NCBI GenBank assembly: GCA_963798865.1
Contig: CAWCVZ010000004.1
Coordinates: 1,488,001-1,552,000 of the forward strand
Reading direction: 5' to 3'
From: RBG-16-34-14 sp963798865
GTDB lineage: Bacteria > Bacteroidota > Ignavibacteria > Ignavibacteriales > Ignavibacteriaceae
DNA: 64,000 nucleotides
Shown: positions 1-10,442 of the stretch, piece after piece
How positions within the stretch are numbered: position 1 is the first letter of the stretch
How the letters are laid out: the number at the start of each line of letters is the position of its first letter
Position numbers and translations under genes: made by a program
Notes under the pieces: generated by a model
What the model saw: only the letters and a program-made list of their open reading frames with translations
The model's database searches: none
What the model was told of the DNA's origin: nothing

Positions 1-2283
1 ACACTGTCATTTCTGTTTTTAAAATGATCTGTGGTTCTTTGCGAAATCAGCGTATCCATATAATCAACAGCTTTCAAAACGTGCATCGTTCATTTCGCGC
101 AGAAAAGTCGTGTCTTTTGTAAAATTAAAATACTCTTTTACGAGGTAAATAAATTCACCGTGGCTGTCATTTTCCGGAACAGGATCCGGACCTCTTGAAT
201 CAACAACACAGGGAACTTTTCCATTATCATAAATATGATCTGCATACCAATAAATAAAATCTTTAACTTCTTTTACAATTCCCGATTTTAACAAAGCAGA
301 AGAAGTTAATGCACCATCGCGTATCCATGATCTTTCGTAAGATCTTGAACCAGGCTGGATTCCTGCTTTATCCCTATTAATTAAAATATAAGCAAGATTG
401 GATTTCCAGGTATTAACTATTCTGTCTGCAGATTCGGGAAGATTAAATTTTATATAATCTATTTTTGATTCCCAGAAATTAATTGTTTCGGAATAAATAT
501 CATTTACCTGTTCTTCATTTGATTCCTCCCCAAAGATTCCTGAATTAGTTCCTGTATCGTATTTATAAAAAGGAACTTCGAGATAAACAGTTTTCTCTTC
601 ACCAGGTTTCAGGTTAAAAGAATAACTCAAGCAGGCGCTCGCAAATCCTCTTTTATCTGAAATAAATTTTTGAGCCGGGACTTTATTCTGAGCCAGGAAA
701 AAAGATATATCGCCCTCATCAAAACCTGCTGCACCAAAGTCATCTTCTTTAGTTACGGGGATAATAACCTTATCATCATTTACAAAAATTTTTCCATCCT
801 GATATTTAATTGAATTAATTTCCGTGGCACCACCGGTTATGTTTAGCCATTGATAATAAGGATTTACCTGGAAAGGTCTTATTGTAAGATAGAGATTCCC
901 ATTTTGTTGTATTTGAGAATTATTTTTCAGCTTGTACATAATGTATAGAATTGAACTTTTATTTGCATCTCCGGCAGCAAAAACCTTTGTTTCTAAAAAG
1001 AGATTATTATAATTCCACACAACAAAAGGAATTGGTAAGTAATTAGCATTTTTTCCCGGCAGATGTTCTCCATCAAGAGATTGCTTTTTTTCAACATCAT
1101 TCCATGTAATTAACTTCCCACCGGTATAAATAAATGGTTCAATAGAAAAATGTTTTTTATCAGCTTCAACCATACCATCTTCATTAATCAAAGCTTCCTT
1201 CATATCGTTATTAACACCAACAATATTCCAGAATGTACCTTCTTCATTTAAATATCTTGGATAATATCCACGGGGATGATCTTTAGCTATGTTTATAAAA
1301 AAATTATTTATGTCAGCCGAGTAATCAACATTTTTAACACTTATCTCTTTTATGCCGTAACCATTTCCCCTGCTGCTCTTTAATAAATCTATTTTAATTT
1401 TAAATGCATCTTCCTCTTTTAATCTTATATAACTTTTAGCTCCATTCGCATCTTTAACAGAATAAACTTTGTCCCAATCCTTATCATTCTGTGTCAAATA
1501 AATATCAAAGTCTTTTGCATAATCATCTTTATCCCAATCAATAACAATCGCTCCAAACTCTCTTCTCTTTTGCAAGGCGAGGATTATGTTTTGGTTTTCT
1601 CCATTACCACTCTTCCATTCAGTATCGGATTTATTATCAATAATATTCGGAGCAGAAAAATCTTTATTCAATTTTGATGAAGCAGAAGCTAAAGGTTTTA
1701 TCGGAGAACTATCTTCCGGAGGAAGTTCTTCAAACTTCAGATCGTCAATCCAGATAGTTCCTTTACCGCCGACGTAAGAGGCAATTGTAAACTCAAGTTT
1801 GTCAATTCTTTTTAAAGATTTATCTTCAGTCGGTCCCCAGGCAAAATTAATATGCCGTTTCTTAATTTTTATTTTCGTCCATTCAGTCGGAAAAGTATAA
1901 TTCCTGTTATTAACCCACCATACATTCTGACCGGTACTGTCAATCAGTTTAAACTCAAGATTGTTTGCCGGTGATTCTGCTTTAAGATAAAATGTAAACT
2001 GAAAATTTTCTGGTAGATCTAGAGGGACTAATTTTTGAATTCCGCCGTAGCCTGTTCCTTTTGTAAAATTATAATCAAATCGGATGGCTTTGCCCGAATG
2101 TCCTTTATCAAGGCTGACTTGAGTTTCTACACCATCAGATTTATACACTTTCCACTCGTCTCCTGATTCAAAATCATCAAGGAAAGTTTGAGAACTCAAA
2201 TTTACATTTAAGAAAAAAATCATTCCTGCAAAAAAACAAATCATATTAAATGAATAATTATCAGAACTCTTTCGTATTCTCAA
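1..2283 (-). CDS. Discoidin-domain, six-hairpin glycosidase-like secreted protein (frameshifted, runs off left edge)
   Basis: Signal peptide (residues 1-32, cleavage after NLSSQ), then a CBM-like beta-sandwich (about 33-185), an F5/8 discoidin-like domain (about 195-315) and an (alpha/alpha)6 glycosidase-like region with the motif RSWIRDGALTSS near residue 650. The last motif resembles GH15/debranching-type catalytic domains; the family is not fixed. The start is TTG, sharing TTGA with the stop of the upstream maturase gene. The open frame stops at 64, but the neighbouring frame continues with KAVDYMDTLISQRTTDHF to the window edge. One extra base in the A4 run at 76-79 (T4 on the coding strand) explains this. 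The gene is therefore probably longer than the window shows. As last gene in the glycan operon it probably acts on carbohydrate outside the cytoplasm. Function beyond that is unknown. Confidence 0.75.
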
Positions 2284-3533
2284 TTTTTTAATCCCTCAAT
2301 ATTGTACATAACATTTGCCGGCGGACGTTTATGAATAAGTTCATTCGCCATAAATTTCATATAAGGATCAATATGATTGAAAAACATTTTGTATCCTGCG
2401 CATAAATAGTTTAAACCTCCTTCACCATCGGGGGCTTTAATAAAACGGTGCTTCGGACATTCCCCATTGCAGGCAAAACGTACTTCACAGTTTAAACAAT
2501 AATCCGGAAGTTTATCTTTTTTATCATTCCCGAATTTTACCTGTTGATTTGAACTTACTAAAGATTGTAATGGCTGCTCTATAATGTTTCCAAGGTTATT
2601 TTCCGGATACACATAATGATCACAGGAATAAAGGTCGCCATTATGTTCAATAGCAAGAGCTTTGCCGCAGGTTTCATTAAATATGCAAAGACTCTGTTTC
2701 ATCCCAAGCCAGCTTTCAAGTGATACATCAAATATTTGTATAAAATATTTTCCAACATCATGCTTTATCCATTCATCAAATATTTCACATAGAAACTTTC
2801 CATATTGAAGAGGCTCTACAGACCAATCAGTAACTTGTGCAAAATCTTCAAAATCAGGCGAAACAAGTTTTAAAATTTCATTAGGGTTCTTTGCTATTCT
2901 TTCTACTATAGGAATGAACTGCATATAACCGCTTCCAGCCTCTTTTAAGAAATTATATACTTCAAGTGGATGGCAAGAATTTTCCTTATGAACCACGGTG
3001 AGCGTATTGAATTCAACTTTATGTTTTTTTAAGAAATCAATTCCTTTCATTACTTTATCAAAAGTAGGCTGCCCTCCTTTATAAACTCGATAATAATCGT
3101 GTAGTTCTTTCGGTCCATCAATCGAAAGTCCAATTAGAAAATTATTTTCTTTAAAAAAACTACACCATTCATCATCTAACAAAACGCCATTTGTTTGAAA
3201 GCCATTCTCAATTCTTTTTTCATGGGAATATTTTTTTTGCAGCTTGACAACTTTCTGGAAATATTCAACACCTAATAAAGTTGGCTCGCCGCCTTGCCAT
3301 GCAAAGCTGATTGTTTCGGCTTCTTGGCTTTCTATCATTTGTTTGATAAAAGATTCCAGAACATGATTTGACATTTTAAAAGCTTGCTTAAGGGAAGGTT
3401 GTTCTGTTCCAGAAGGATAAAGATTTTCCTTTTCAAGATAGAAGCAGTACTTGCAGTCAAGATTGCAGATTGGTCCTATCGGCTTTGCCATTACATGAAA
3501 ATTGTTCAGAATATTTCCGGAATTCTGTTCCAT
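2280..3533 (-). CDS. Anaerobic sulfatase-maturating enzyme (radical SAM/SPASM)
   Basis: 417 residues. The radical SAM cluster motif CNLDCKYC (C23, C27, C30) binds the SAM-reducing 4Fe-4S cluster. The C-terminal SPASM region carries further cysteines (CGKALAIEHNGDLYSCDH, then CLNCEVRFACNGECPKH) for two auxiliary clusters. This architecture is the anSME/AtsB-like family, which oxidises an active-site Cys or Ser of sulfatases to formylglycine without oxygen. The sulfatase two genes upstream carries the Cys-type motif CSPSR, so it is the likely client. Spacing to the upstream symporter is 6 bases, and its stop overlaps the next start by 4. It should act in the cytoplasm before sulfatase export. 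The family call is firm; the client is inferred from context. Confidence 0.93.
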   Translation of the reverse strand: MEQNSGNILNNFHVMAKPIGPICNLDCKYCFYLEKENLYPSGTEQPSLKQAFKMSNHVLESFIKQMIESQEAETISFAWQGGEPTLLGVEYFQKVVKLQKKYSHEKRIENGFQTNGVLLDDEWCSFFKENNFLIGLSIDGPKELHDYYRVYKGGQPTFDKVMKGIDFLKKHKVEFNTLTVVHKENSCHPLEVYNFLKEAGSGYMQFIPIVERIAKNPNEILKLVSPDFEDFAQVTDWSVEPLQYGKFLCEIFDEWIKHDVGKYFIQIFDVSLESWLGMKQSLCIFNETCGKALAIEHNGDLYSCDHYVYPENNLGNIIEQPLQSLVSSNQQVKFGNDKKDKLPDYCLNCEVRFACNGECPKHRFIKAPDGEGGLNYLCAGYKMFFNHIDPYMKFMANELIHKRPPANVMYNIEGLKN

Positions 3534-3539
3534 TAAAAT

Positions 3540-5138
3540 TTATCTGAAGATATACCATAAAAGTAAAAGAGTAATTACGAGAATTATGGAAAGCACAATA
3601 TTTATTGTCCTCCACCTGCTCTTTTCATGGAGAGCTTTTCTATCGTAAATAAGCCCGGCTAATTTATTTTCATCAGGTTTTTCAGTTGCTAAACTAACTG
3701 CAATCAGAACAAAAGAAGTTAGAATGAAAAGGAAGATTGCAAAGTGTAAAAAATTAATTGAAGCTACATATTTTAAGAACTCATTTGATAAAGGTTCCAT
3801 TTTATTTTGAATTTCAATTATCAGTCTGAATGCGCCGACAACTAAACCGGTAAGTAAAGAAGCAATGGCACCTTTTCCATTTACTCTTTTCCAGAAAATT
3901 CCGAATAAAAAGCAAGCAGCTATGGGCGGAGAAATATATGCCTGCACACTCTGAAGATAAACATACATTCTTTCATCGCTTAACAAACTGATAAATGGAA
4001 TCCACAATAAACCAAGCAAAACCATAACGCCTGTTGTGATTCGCCCAAATGTAACAGTCGTTCTTTCATCTGCATTAGGTCTGAATTTTTTAAATATATC
4101 AATAGTAAGAAGTGTTGAGGTAGAATTAAACATCGCACTTAAAGAAGACATCAATGCAGCTAGAAGCCCTGCAATTACCAAACCTCTTAAACCAGTTGGG
4201 AGAAGATTTGTTACAAGCCACGCATAAGCCTGATCGCCTTTAACAGACCCGTTTGAAAGATAAAATGCAATAACACCAGGAAGAACAAGTATGAAAACAG
4301 GAAGTATCTTTAAAAAACCTGCAAATATAGTTCCGCTTTGTGCGTTCGATAAATTTTTTGCACTTAAAACTCTTTGCACAATGTATTGATCCGTACACCA
4401 GTACCAGATTCCAAGGATTGGTGCTCCAAATATAATTCCTGTCCAGGGAAAATCAGGATCGGTCATTGGTTTAAACACACTCCAGAAATTAACAGGAGTA
4501 TTTGCAACAAGATTATTCCATCCGCCGGCTTTATCAAGCCCGATAAGAGTTAATGCGATTGAACCGATTATCAGGATAAACATCTGAACGAGGTCTGTAT
4601 AAATAACTGCAGATAAGCCGCCCATTACAGTATATAGCCCTGTAATAAGAACAATTATTACAGCTGAAGTATACATATCTACTCCAATTACTGCCCGTAG
4701 AAGAATACCACCGGCATAAAGTGCGATTGAAATTTTTGTTAATACATAACCTATAATTGAAATTGTACTAAGGTAATATCTTGCTGCAGGATTATATCTT
4801 CTTTCAAGAAACTCCGGCATTGTAAAGACACCGGATTTAAGATAAAATGGAGTGAAGACCCAGCCAAGTAAAAGTAAGATAAGACAGGCGAGCCATTCAA
4901 ATTGCCCGACTGCAAGTCCGGATTGTGAACCTGTACCTGCAAGTCCGAGAAAATGTTCGCTTGAAATATTTGTTGCGAATAAAGATGCTCCGATTGCAAT
5001 CCAGCCGATACTTCTTCCGGCAAGAAAATATTCCTCACTGCTTTTGCTTTTCTTTCTGAAATAGAATCCAATGGAGAGCACAATAAGGATGTAAATAAGA
5101 ACAATAATAAAATCAGTTGTAGAAATATTTAGTACCAT
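3540..5138 (-). CDS. Sodium/solute symporter (SSS family, SGLT-like)
   Basis: 532 residues, about 14 hydrophobic segments spread over the whole length, beginning with a helix at residues 8-26. The family block EEYFLAGRSIGWIAIGASL (about 35-53), followed by SSEHFLGLAGTG, is typical of SSS/SGLT Na+-coupled sugar carriers such as the Vibrio galactose transporter. It should import a mono- or small oligosaccharide across the inner membrane. Its place between a sulfatase and its maturase, in an operon of glycosidases, fits uptake of released sugar. The substrate cannot be read from the sequence. The start at 5138 follows the sulfatase stop by 47 bases. Confidence 0.92.
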   Translation of the reverse strand: MVLNISTTDFIIVLIYILIVLSIGFYFRKKSKSSEEYFLAGRSIGWIAIGASLFATNISSEHFLGLAGTGSQSGLAVGQFEWLACLILLLLGWVFTPFYLKSGVFTMPEFLERRYNPAARYYLSTISIIGYVLTKISIALYAGGILLRAVIGVDMYTSAVIIVLITGLYTVMGGLSAVIYTDLVQMFILIIGSIALTLIGLDKAGGWNNLVANTPVNFWSVFKPMTDPDFPWTGIIFGAPILGIWYWCTDQYIVQRVLSAKNLSNAQSGTIFAGFLKILPVFILVLPGVIAFYLSNGSVKGDQAYAWLVTNLLPTGLRGLVIAGLLAALMSSLSAMFNSTSTLLTIDIFKKFRPNADERTTVTFGRITTGVMVLLGLLWIPFISLLSDERMYVYLQSVQAYISPPIAACFLFGIFWKRVNGKGAIASLLTGLVVGAFRLIIEIQNKMEPLSNEFLKYVASINFLHFAIFLFILTSFVLIAVSLATEKPDENKLAGLIYDRKALHEKSRWRTINIVLSIILVITLLLLWYIFR

Positions 5139-5185
5139 AAATGCTCTTTATTTTTTAATAAAAGAAATTAATTATGAGCTATTAA

Positions 5186-6706
5186 TTATTTTGGTTTTCT
5201 TTTATCCGCTCTCCAGAAAATATCTTTTCTCAATGGAATCTGCATTCCGTTTGTTGATTCAAGCCAGGCATATATTTTTTTATTTAGTTCTTTCCATAAG
5301 TCCTGGTGTTCAGGTTTATTTATTAAGTTATGTTTTTCTTCAGGATCATTTTCAATATCGTAGAGTTCATCTATGTCCCAAATTCCATGGTAAGTCATAT
5401 ACTTATACTTATTGGTTCTTATTCCAAATACTGTAGGAGTTTGAGGAAAAGGTCTCTCCCAGAAATATTCATAAAATATATGCTCTCTCCATTCGGTATG
5501 TTCCCCTTTCAGCAAAGGGACAAAAGATTTTCCATCCATTTGATCAGGGGTTTTAATTCCAGCTAAGTCTAAAATTGTCGGGGCAATATCTATATTCTGA
5601 ACCAGCTCGGAAATTTTAATACCCGGTTTAATTAATCCCGGTGAATATGCAAGAAGCGGAACGCGGACTGATTCTTCATACATTTGTCTCTTATCAATTA
5701 AACCATGTTCGCCAAGAGAAAAACCATTATCACCCATATAAAAAACTATGGTAGATTTATCAAGTCCCGATTCTTTTAAAGTCTCGAAAACTTTTCCGAT
5801 ACCCTCATCAAGAGCTAAAAGAGTTTCACAATAGTTTCTGTAAAAGTCATCAAACTGCATTGCACCATGATACATGAAATCAACACCATGCCAGCTGTTG
5901 CGCTGTTCTTTAACCCATCTTGGTTTATCAGCATAATTTTCTTCTGTATCAGCCATTGTATCAGGGTAATCAATTTTTTCATTTGTATATTTACCCTTGT
6001 GTCTTTCGGCTGGAATAAATTCCGCATGAACAGCTTTATGAGAAAGATATAAAAAGAAAGGTTTGCCTGTCCCATTTGCGGGATCTCTTTTATGTTTTAC
6101 AAAATCAACAGCATACTCTGTTAAGATATCTGTTATATATCCTTCTCTTTTAACCTCTTTACCATCAATGTTTAAAACAGGATCATTATAAACTCCCTGA
6201 CCTCTGAAACTTATCCATTTATCAAAACCTTTTCTAGGTTCATCACTGTTACTTCCCATATGCCATTTACCCATAAAAGCAGTTTCATAACCCCGCTGCT
6301 GAAGATATTCAGGGAAGAAAATATTATCGGGCGGAACAGGCGAATCATTATCCACAACCTGGTGTTTGTGGGAAAACATTCCGGTTAAAATTGAAGCACG
6401 GCTTGGAGAACATAAAGCAGTTGTTACAAATGCGTTTTGTATATGAGCCCCTTCCCTTGCCATTTTATCCATATTAGGAGTTTCCAAAAATTTTGGTTTC
6501 CCCATGAAGCTCATAAAATCATAACGGTGATCATCACTAAGAATAAATATTATATTGGGGGTTTTGGAATCGGGATTAAATTCTATTTCAGGATTTGTTT
6601 TTTCTTGAGGAAAACTGAAAGTGTTGACAAACGGCAAAGCTACTGCTGAAGCACCAACTTTTTCAATAAACTTTCTTCTTGTGTAATTTGATTTTTTTTC
6701 TTTCAT
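5186..6706 (-). CDS. Formylglycine-dependent sulfatase, Tat-exported
   Basis: 506 residues. The N-terminus has a twin-arginine signal (TRRKFIEKVG, then a hydrophobic stretch), so the folded enzyme is probably exported by Tat. The metal-binding LSDDH motif lies at 57-60 and the modification motif CSPSR at C99, the Cys-type sulfatase signature (C/S-x-P-x-R). Downstream motifs GKWHMG, YMGDNGFSLGEHG and the C-terminal ENDPEEKHNL complete the arylsulfatase A-like family. The start ATG overlaps the GH3 stop as TAATG, implying translational coupling. With the maturase at 2280-3533 it forms a self-contained sulfate-ester cleavage unit. This suggests the target glycan, or a co-occurring one, is sulfated, or that the enzyme serves another substrate. 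Confidence 0.93.
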   Translation of the reverse strand: MKEKKSNYTRRKFIEKVGASAVALPFVNTFSFPQEKTNPEIEFNPDSKTPNIIFILSDDHRYDFMSFMGKPKFLETPNMDKMAREGAHIQNAFVTTALCSPSRASILTGMFSHKHQVVDNDSPVPPDNIFFPEYLQQRGYETAFMGKWHMGSNSDEPRKGFDKWISFRGQGVYNDPVLNIDGKEVKREGYITDILTEYAVDFVKHKRDPANGTGKPFFLYLSHKAVHAEFIPAERHKGKYTNEKIDYPDTMADTEENYADKPRWVKEQRNSWHGVDFMYHGAMQFDDFYRNYCETLLALDEGIGKVFETLKESGLDKSTIVFYMGDNGFSLGEHGLIDKRQMYEESVRVPLLAYSPGLIKPGIKISELVQNIDIAPTILDLAGIKTPDQMDGKSFVPLLKGEHTEWREHIFYEYFWERPFPQTPTVFGIRTNKYKYMTYHGIWDIDELYDIENDPEEKHNLINKPEHQDLWKELNKKIYAWLESTNGMQIPLRKDIFWRADKRKPK

Positions 6707-8997
6707 TACTCTTCAATCACTTCAAACGAAGTTGTCAGCAAATCGACAGAATTTCCGCCGATCATTATATTGAATTTTCCCGGTTCAACAACTGATTTCA
6801 TATCTATATTAAGAAATGAAAGCATATCCGGAGTAATTTTAAAATTAACAGTTCTCGTTTCACCGGGTTTTAAATTAATTTTTCGAAATCCTTTAAGCTC
6901 TTTAACGGGTCTTGTTACGCTTCCAACCAAATCCTGTAAATATAATTGAATAACTTCTTCTCCTTCAACATTTCCTGAATTCTTTACATCTATACTTACA
7001 TTAAGTGAATCACCATTTGAAATTTTATTCTTATCTGTTTTAATATTTTGATAATTAAAAGTTGTATAGCTAAGTCCATATCCAAAAGGATACAGAGGTG
7101 TTAAAGGCAGATCGAGATATTGAGATGTATTATGATTCTTCTTATCGCCCGGTCTCCCGGTATTTTTATGGTTATAGTAGATTGGTATCTGCCCGACAGT
7201 CCTTGGAAAAGTTACGGGAAGTTTACCGGAAGGATTGTAGTCGCCAAACAGTACTTGAGCAATTGCATCACCGGATTTTATTCCAAGAAACCATGCTTCA
7301 ACAATTGCAGGAATATTTTCATCTATCCATTCAATTGAAAGTGGTCTGCCATTCATTAAAACAACAACAACTGGTTTACCGGTTTTGTAAATTTCTTCTG
7401 CAAGCTTTTGCTGTACTCCGGGTAAATCAAGTGAAGAACGGCTGCAAGCTTCACCGGACATATTACGGCTTTCGCCCAGACACAAAATAACCACATCCGA
7501 TTCATTAGCAGTTTGGATGGCATCGTCAAAACCGGCAGTTGATTGGCTGTCAATATCACAACCTTTCGAAAAAAGAATCTCTGTTTTATCAGAAAGATAT
7601 TTTTTTAATCCGTCAACAACAGTTGTTACATCATCAGGATTGCCCACAGTTGCCCAGGGACCTAATGGATCTTTTTTTGAATCTGCAAGCGGACCTATGA
7701 CGGCTATTTTTTTTAAATCCTTCTTTAAAGGTAACAGTGAATCGTTATTCTTTAAAAGAACAATAGATCTTTTTGCAACTTCAAGTGCAGCATTTTTAAT
7801 TTCTTCACTCATAATAATTTTTTGTTCACGCTCTTTGCTACAATATTTAAATGGGTCATCAAACAAGCCGAGAAGAAATTTAATTCTTAAGATTCTCCTT
7901 ACTGATTCGTTAATAACCTCTTCGGAAACTTTATTTTCTTTTACTAGTTCAGTCAAATGAGTTATGAACGCGCGGGATTCCATATCCATATCCAAACCGG
8001 CATTAATCGAAATTCTGCCGGCATCTTTTAAATCTTCAGCAAAACCATGGTTAACAAGTTCTCCAACAGAATTCCAATCACTTACGACAAAACCTTTAAA
8101 ACCCCACTCATTTCTTAAAATGTCAGTCATTAAAGTTTTATTTCCGGATGATGGAACTCCATTAATTTCATTAAACGATGCCATTATTGTTTGAACACCG
8201 GCATCTACTGCGGATTTGTATGGAGGCAAATAAACTTCCCGTAAAGTTCTTTCCGAAATATCAACTGTATTATAATCCCTTCCCCCTTCGGCACCTCCGT
8301 ATGCAGCAAAATGTTTTGCGCATGCAATTATATTACTATTTGAAAAATCTCCCTGGTAACCTTTTACACGGGCGTGAGACATAAGCGAACCGAGATATGG
8401 ATCTTCGCCTGAACCTTCAACTATTCTGCCCCAGCGGGGATCACGTGCAATATCAACCATTGGAGAAAATGTCCAGTGAATTCCCGCTGAAGATGCTTCA
8501 AGCGCCTCATAGTGAGCAGACATTTCAATTAATTCGGGCTGCCATGTACTTGCTTCTCCCAATGGCACCGGGAAAGTTGTTCTGAAACCATGAATAACAT
8601 CAAGTCCGAAGAGTAAAGGAATCTTCATCCGTGATTCATTTACTGCAATCTTCTGTAATTCATATGTAAATTCTGCACCGATAGCATTTAAAAAAGAACC
8701 AACTTTTCCTTCTTTAATCATTTCCCGGTATTGATCCGGAATTTGAATTTTTACTGTTGGACCCCAACCTACACCGTATGAAAGTTGATTCAATTGCCCA
8801 ATCTTCTCTTCCAGCGACATTTTTGATAAAAGGTCCTCTACCTGAGCATTGTAAGTTTCCTGAGCTAAAAGAAGCGGTGATAAGAAAAAATAAATCAAAA
8901 TGGTATAGAGAAATAGGGTAAAGGGAACAACCGTTTTTGAACTAATCCGACCACGTTTCCACGCGTGCCTTATACCTTTATGCCTGTATACCCTCAT
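6706..8997 (-). CDS. Glycoside hydrolase family 3 beta-glucosidase
   Basis: 763 residues, BglX-like. An unusually long basic N-region (about 22 residues) precedes the hydrophobic signal/anchor (24-45, ending LLLAQ). Domain order: GH3 N-terminal TIM barrel with KHFAAYGGAEGGRDYNT, the nucleophile motif GFVVSDW, GH3 C-terminal alpha/beta sandwich (about 430-640) and a fibronectin-III-like domain (about 670-755, ending in GxNIMIGGNS type sequence). It should remove glucose from the non-reducing end of beta-gluco-oligosaccharides in the periplasm or at the membrane. It lies just 1 base after the GH144b stop with an AGAGGA ribosome site. In known beta-1,2-glucan systems a GH3 enzyme of this kind finishes the products of GH144. 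Confidence 0.94.
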   Translation of the reverse strand: MRVYRHKGIRHAWKRGRISSKTVVPFTLFLYTILIYFFLSPLLLAQETYNAQVEDLLSKMSLEEKIGQLNQLSYGVGWGPTVKIQIPDQYREMIKEGKVGSFLNAIGAEFTYELQKIAVNESRMKIPLLFGLDVIHGFRTTFPVPLGEASTWQPELIEMSAHYEALEASSAGIHWTFSPMVDIARDPRWGRIVEGSGEDPYLGSLMSHARVKGYQGDFSNSNIIACAKHFAAYGGAEGGRDYNTVDISERTLREVYLPPYKSAVDAGVQTIMASFNEINGVPSSGNKTLMTDILRNEWGFKGFVVSDWNSVGELVNHGFAEDLKDAGRISINAGLDMDMESRAFITHLTELVKENKVSEEVINESVRRILRIKFLLGLFDDPFKYCSKEREQKIIMSEEIKNAALEVAKRSIVLLKNNDSLLPLKKDLKKIAVIGPLADSKKDPLGPWATVGNPDDVTTVVDGLKKYLSDKTEILFSKGCDIDSQSTAGFDDAIQTANESDVVILCLGESRNMSGEACSRSSLDLPGVQQKLAEEIYKTGKPVVVVLMNGRPLSIEWIDENIPAIVEAWFLGIKSGDAIAQVLFGDYNPSGKLPVTFPRTVGQIPIYYNHKNTGRPGDKKNHNTSQYLDLPLTPLYPFGYGLSYTTFNYQNIKTDKNKISNGDSLNVSIDVKNSGNVEGEEVIQLYLQDLVGSVTRPVKELKGFRKINLKPGETRTVNFKITPDMLSFLNIDMKSVVEPGKFNIMIGGNSVDLLTTSFEVIEE

Positions 8998-8998
8998 A

Positions 8999-9232
8999 CT
9001 ATTTATCCTCTTTTAGTTTAGTAAACCCCAATTTCTCCAATCCTTTATTAATCACAGAGTCCTTCATTGCATATTTCCAAACAAGACCTGATTTATAATT
9101 TTCAATCATTATAACAATTGGTCCTTCATCTAAGCCTAAATAATCCTTATCATACCAATCAACAGTAAGATTAAATGCATCTTTAAATCCATATTTACCC
9201 CAGAGTCCTTTATCTCCATATTTATCATACAT
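8999..9232 (-). CDS. C-terminal fragment of GH144-like glucanase b (frameshift-separated)
   Basis: These 77 residues match the end of the GH144/PF10091 domain of the paralogue next door (shared GxYGFKDAFNLT, WY, LxxDEGPIxIMIENY). They are not a separate gene. The sequence from 9233 to about 9378 reads in the same frame upstream as RFYGYAGRGASGPDNT, then EDGTITPEAAAGSIPFAP, joining this piece to the body of the enzyme at 9428-10357. Two opposite single-base indels separate them. Unlike its paralogue it ends in TKLKEDK with no T9SS sorting domain, so it probably stays periplasmic or is anchored another way. Confidence 0.8.
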   Translation of the reverse strand: MYDKYGDKGLWGKYGFKDAFNLTVDWYDKDYLGLDEGPIVIMIENYKSGLVWKYAMKDSVINKGLEKLGFTKLKEDK

Positions 9233-9427
9233 ATTTTTTAGCGTTGGAATACAAACTTCCGGGGCAAAAGGAATAGAACCGGCAGCAGCTTCCGGAGTTA
9301 TTGTGCCGTCTTCTGCTATAGTATTATCCGGCCCACTTGCACCTCTTCCCGCATATCCATAAAATCTTTTCCCATCTTTTCGAAATCACCCGGGCCATCG
9401 CAGGCACTAATACCCCAGGTTAAAGAA

Positions 9428-10357
9428 TCATAACCAACCCATCCATTCGGGATTTTGAATACAGTATTTCCAGTTTGTTAAAGTTGCTCTTCGTGAATTT
9501 TCAAAATAATCAATTCCCTTTTCTTTTAAATATTTATCTGCCAATCCCCTGAAGTCTACAAACATTTCAGAATACTGGTGACCGAACAGCGGAGGAAAAA
9601 TGACGTGAGGAAGTCCTTCATAAGGTTCTCTCCATTTATAACCGGCAAGCCAGGCATCGTAAGATTTTTGCGGTTCATTTAGATTTGTCCCTGCAGCAAT
9701 AATATAAAGATACAAAGCTTCGGTATAACCAAACCATCCATAATCACCCAGGCCTTTTTCAGGTCTGTAACCCATTGATATTAATCCTTCGTGTCCTTTA
9801 TGGCTGGAGTTTTCAATCAAAGCCCAATTCCAATTAATTCTGTTTGTTAATTTTTCACCGAGTTCCCGAATTTGTTTTTCTGTTTTATTATCCCGGTTAT
9901 AATACTGCATTGCAAAACGAATTCCCGCAATTAACCAGGCAGTATCGATTGTAGAAAGCTCACTCTTCCATTCTCTCTTGCCCGTTTGCATATTAAGGAA
10001 ATGATAATAAAAACCGTTATAGCCTGTTGCATCCGGTTGAGCGCTTTGTTCGGAATTGAATAAAAAGTTAACAAGATTATAAGTTAGTTCGGCCGCTTTC
10101 TCACGGGTTATCCAGTTATGTTCTGCACCAATTGCCCAGGCAACAACTCCCCAGCCAACAGCAGCAATTGAACAAGCAGATTCTTCAGTCGTGCGGTCTT
10201 TAACCAATCCATTCTCAGGATTTATTTCATTTATAAAAAAAAGAAATGACCGGTGCTGAAGTGTATCAAGAAATTTATTTTCTTCTTCGGTAGGTATATA
10301 TTGAGCAAAGTTTATCTGTATAAAAATTAAAAAGAAGATACCGGGGATTTTTTTCAT
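9428..10357 (-). CDS. GH144-like (PF10091) glucanase b, main part (frameshifted)
   Basis: Signal peptide (1-18, ending NFAQ), then an (alpha/alpha)6 barrel of the glucoamylase-like PF10091 family that founded GH144 (endo-beta-1,2-glucanase). Motifs shared with the paralogue at 10443-12841: SFLFF near the start, GLVKDRTT, SIAAVGWGVVAWAIG, NGFYYHFL, ELSTIDTAWLIAGI. The frame ends at 9428 because of an extra C in the CCC run at 9449-9451; a missing A near 9377-9380 then shifts it again. Correcting both gives one 452-residue enzyme spanning 8999-10357 exactly. It should make internal cuts in a beta-glucan. Specificity for beta-1,2 linkages is known for characterised GH144 members and is inferred here. 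Confidence 0.85.
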   Translation of the reverse strand: MKKIPGIFFLIFIQINFAQYIPTEEENKFLDTLQHRSFLFFINEINPENGLVKDRTTEESACSIAAVGWGVVAWAIGAEHNWITREKAAELTYNLVNFLFNSEQSAQPDATGYNGFYYHFLNMQTGKREWKSELSTIDTAWLIAGIRFAMQYYNRDNKTEKQIRELGEKLTNRINWNWALIENSSHKGHEGLISMGYRPEKGLGDYGWFGYTEALYLYIIAAGTNLNEPQKSYDAWLAGYKWREPYEGLPHVIFPPLFGHQYSEMFVDFRGLADKYLKEKGIDYFENSRRATLTNWKYCIQNPEWMGWL

Positions 10358-10442
10358 TATTAATTCCAGAATTGTATTAGAAATATTAATTTTTAAGGAA
10401 CATTCCTTTCGCTAAAAAATACTCCTGGTTAATTACTGAATA

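Noticed and set aside
7098..8585. Several plus-strand open frames inside the GH3 gene, and similar ones across the window
   Set aside because: They lie antisense to strongly supported genes, have odd composition and no domain signal; they are shadows.
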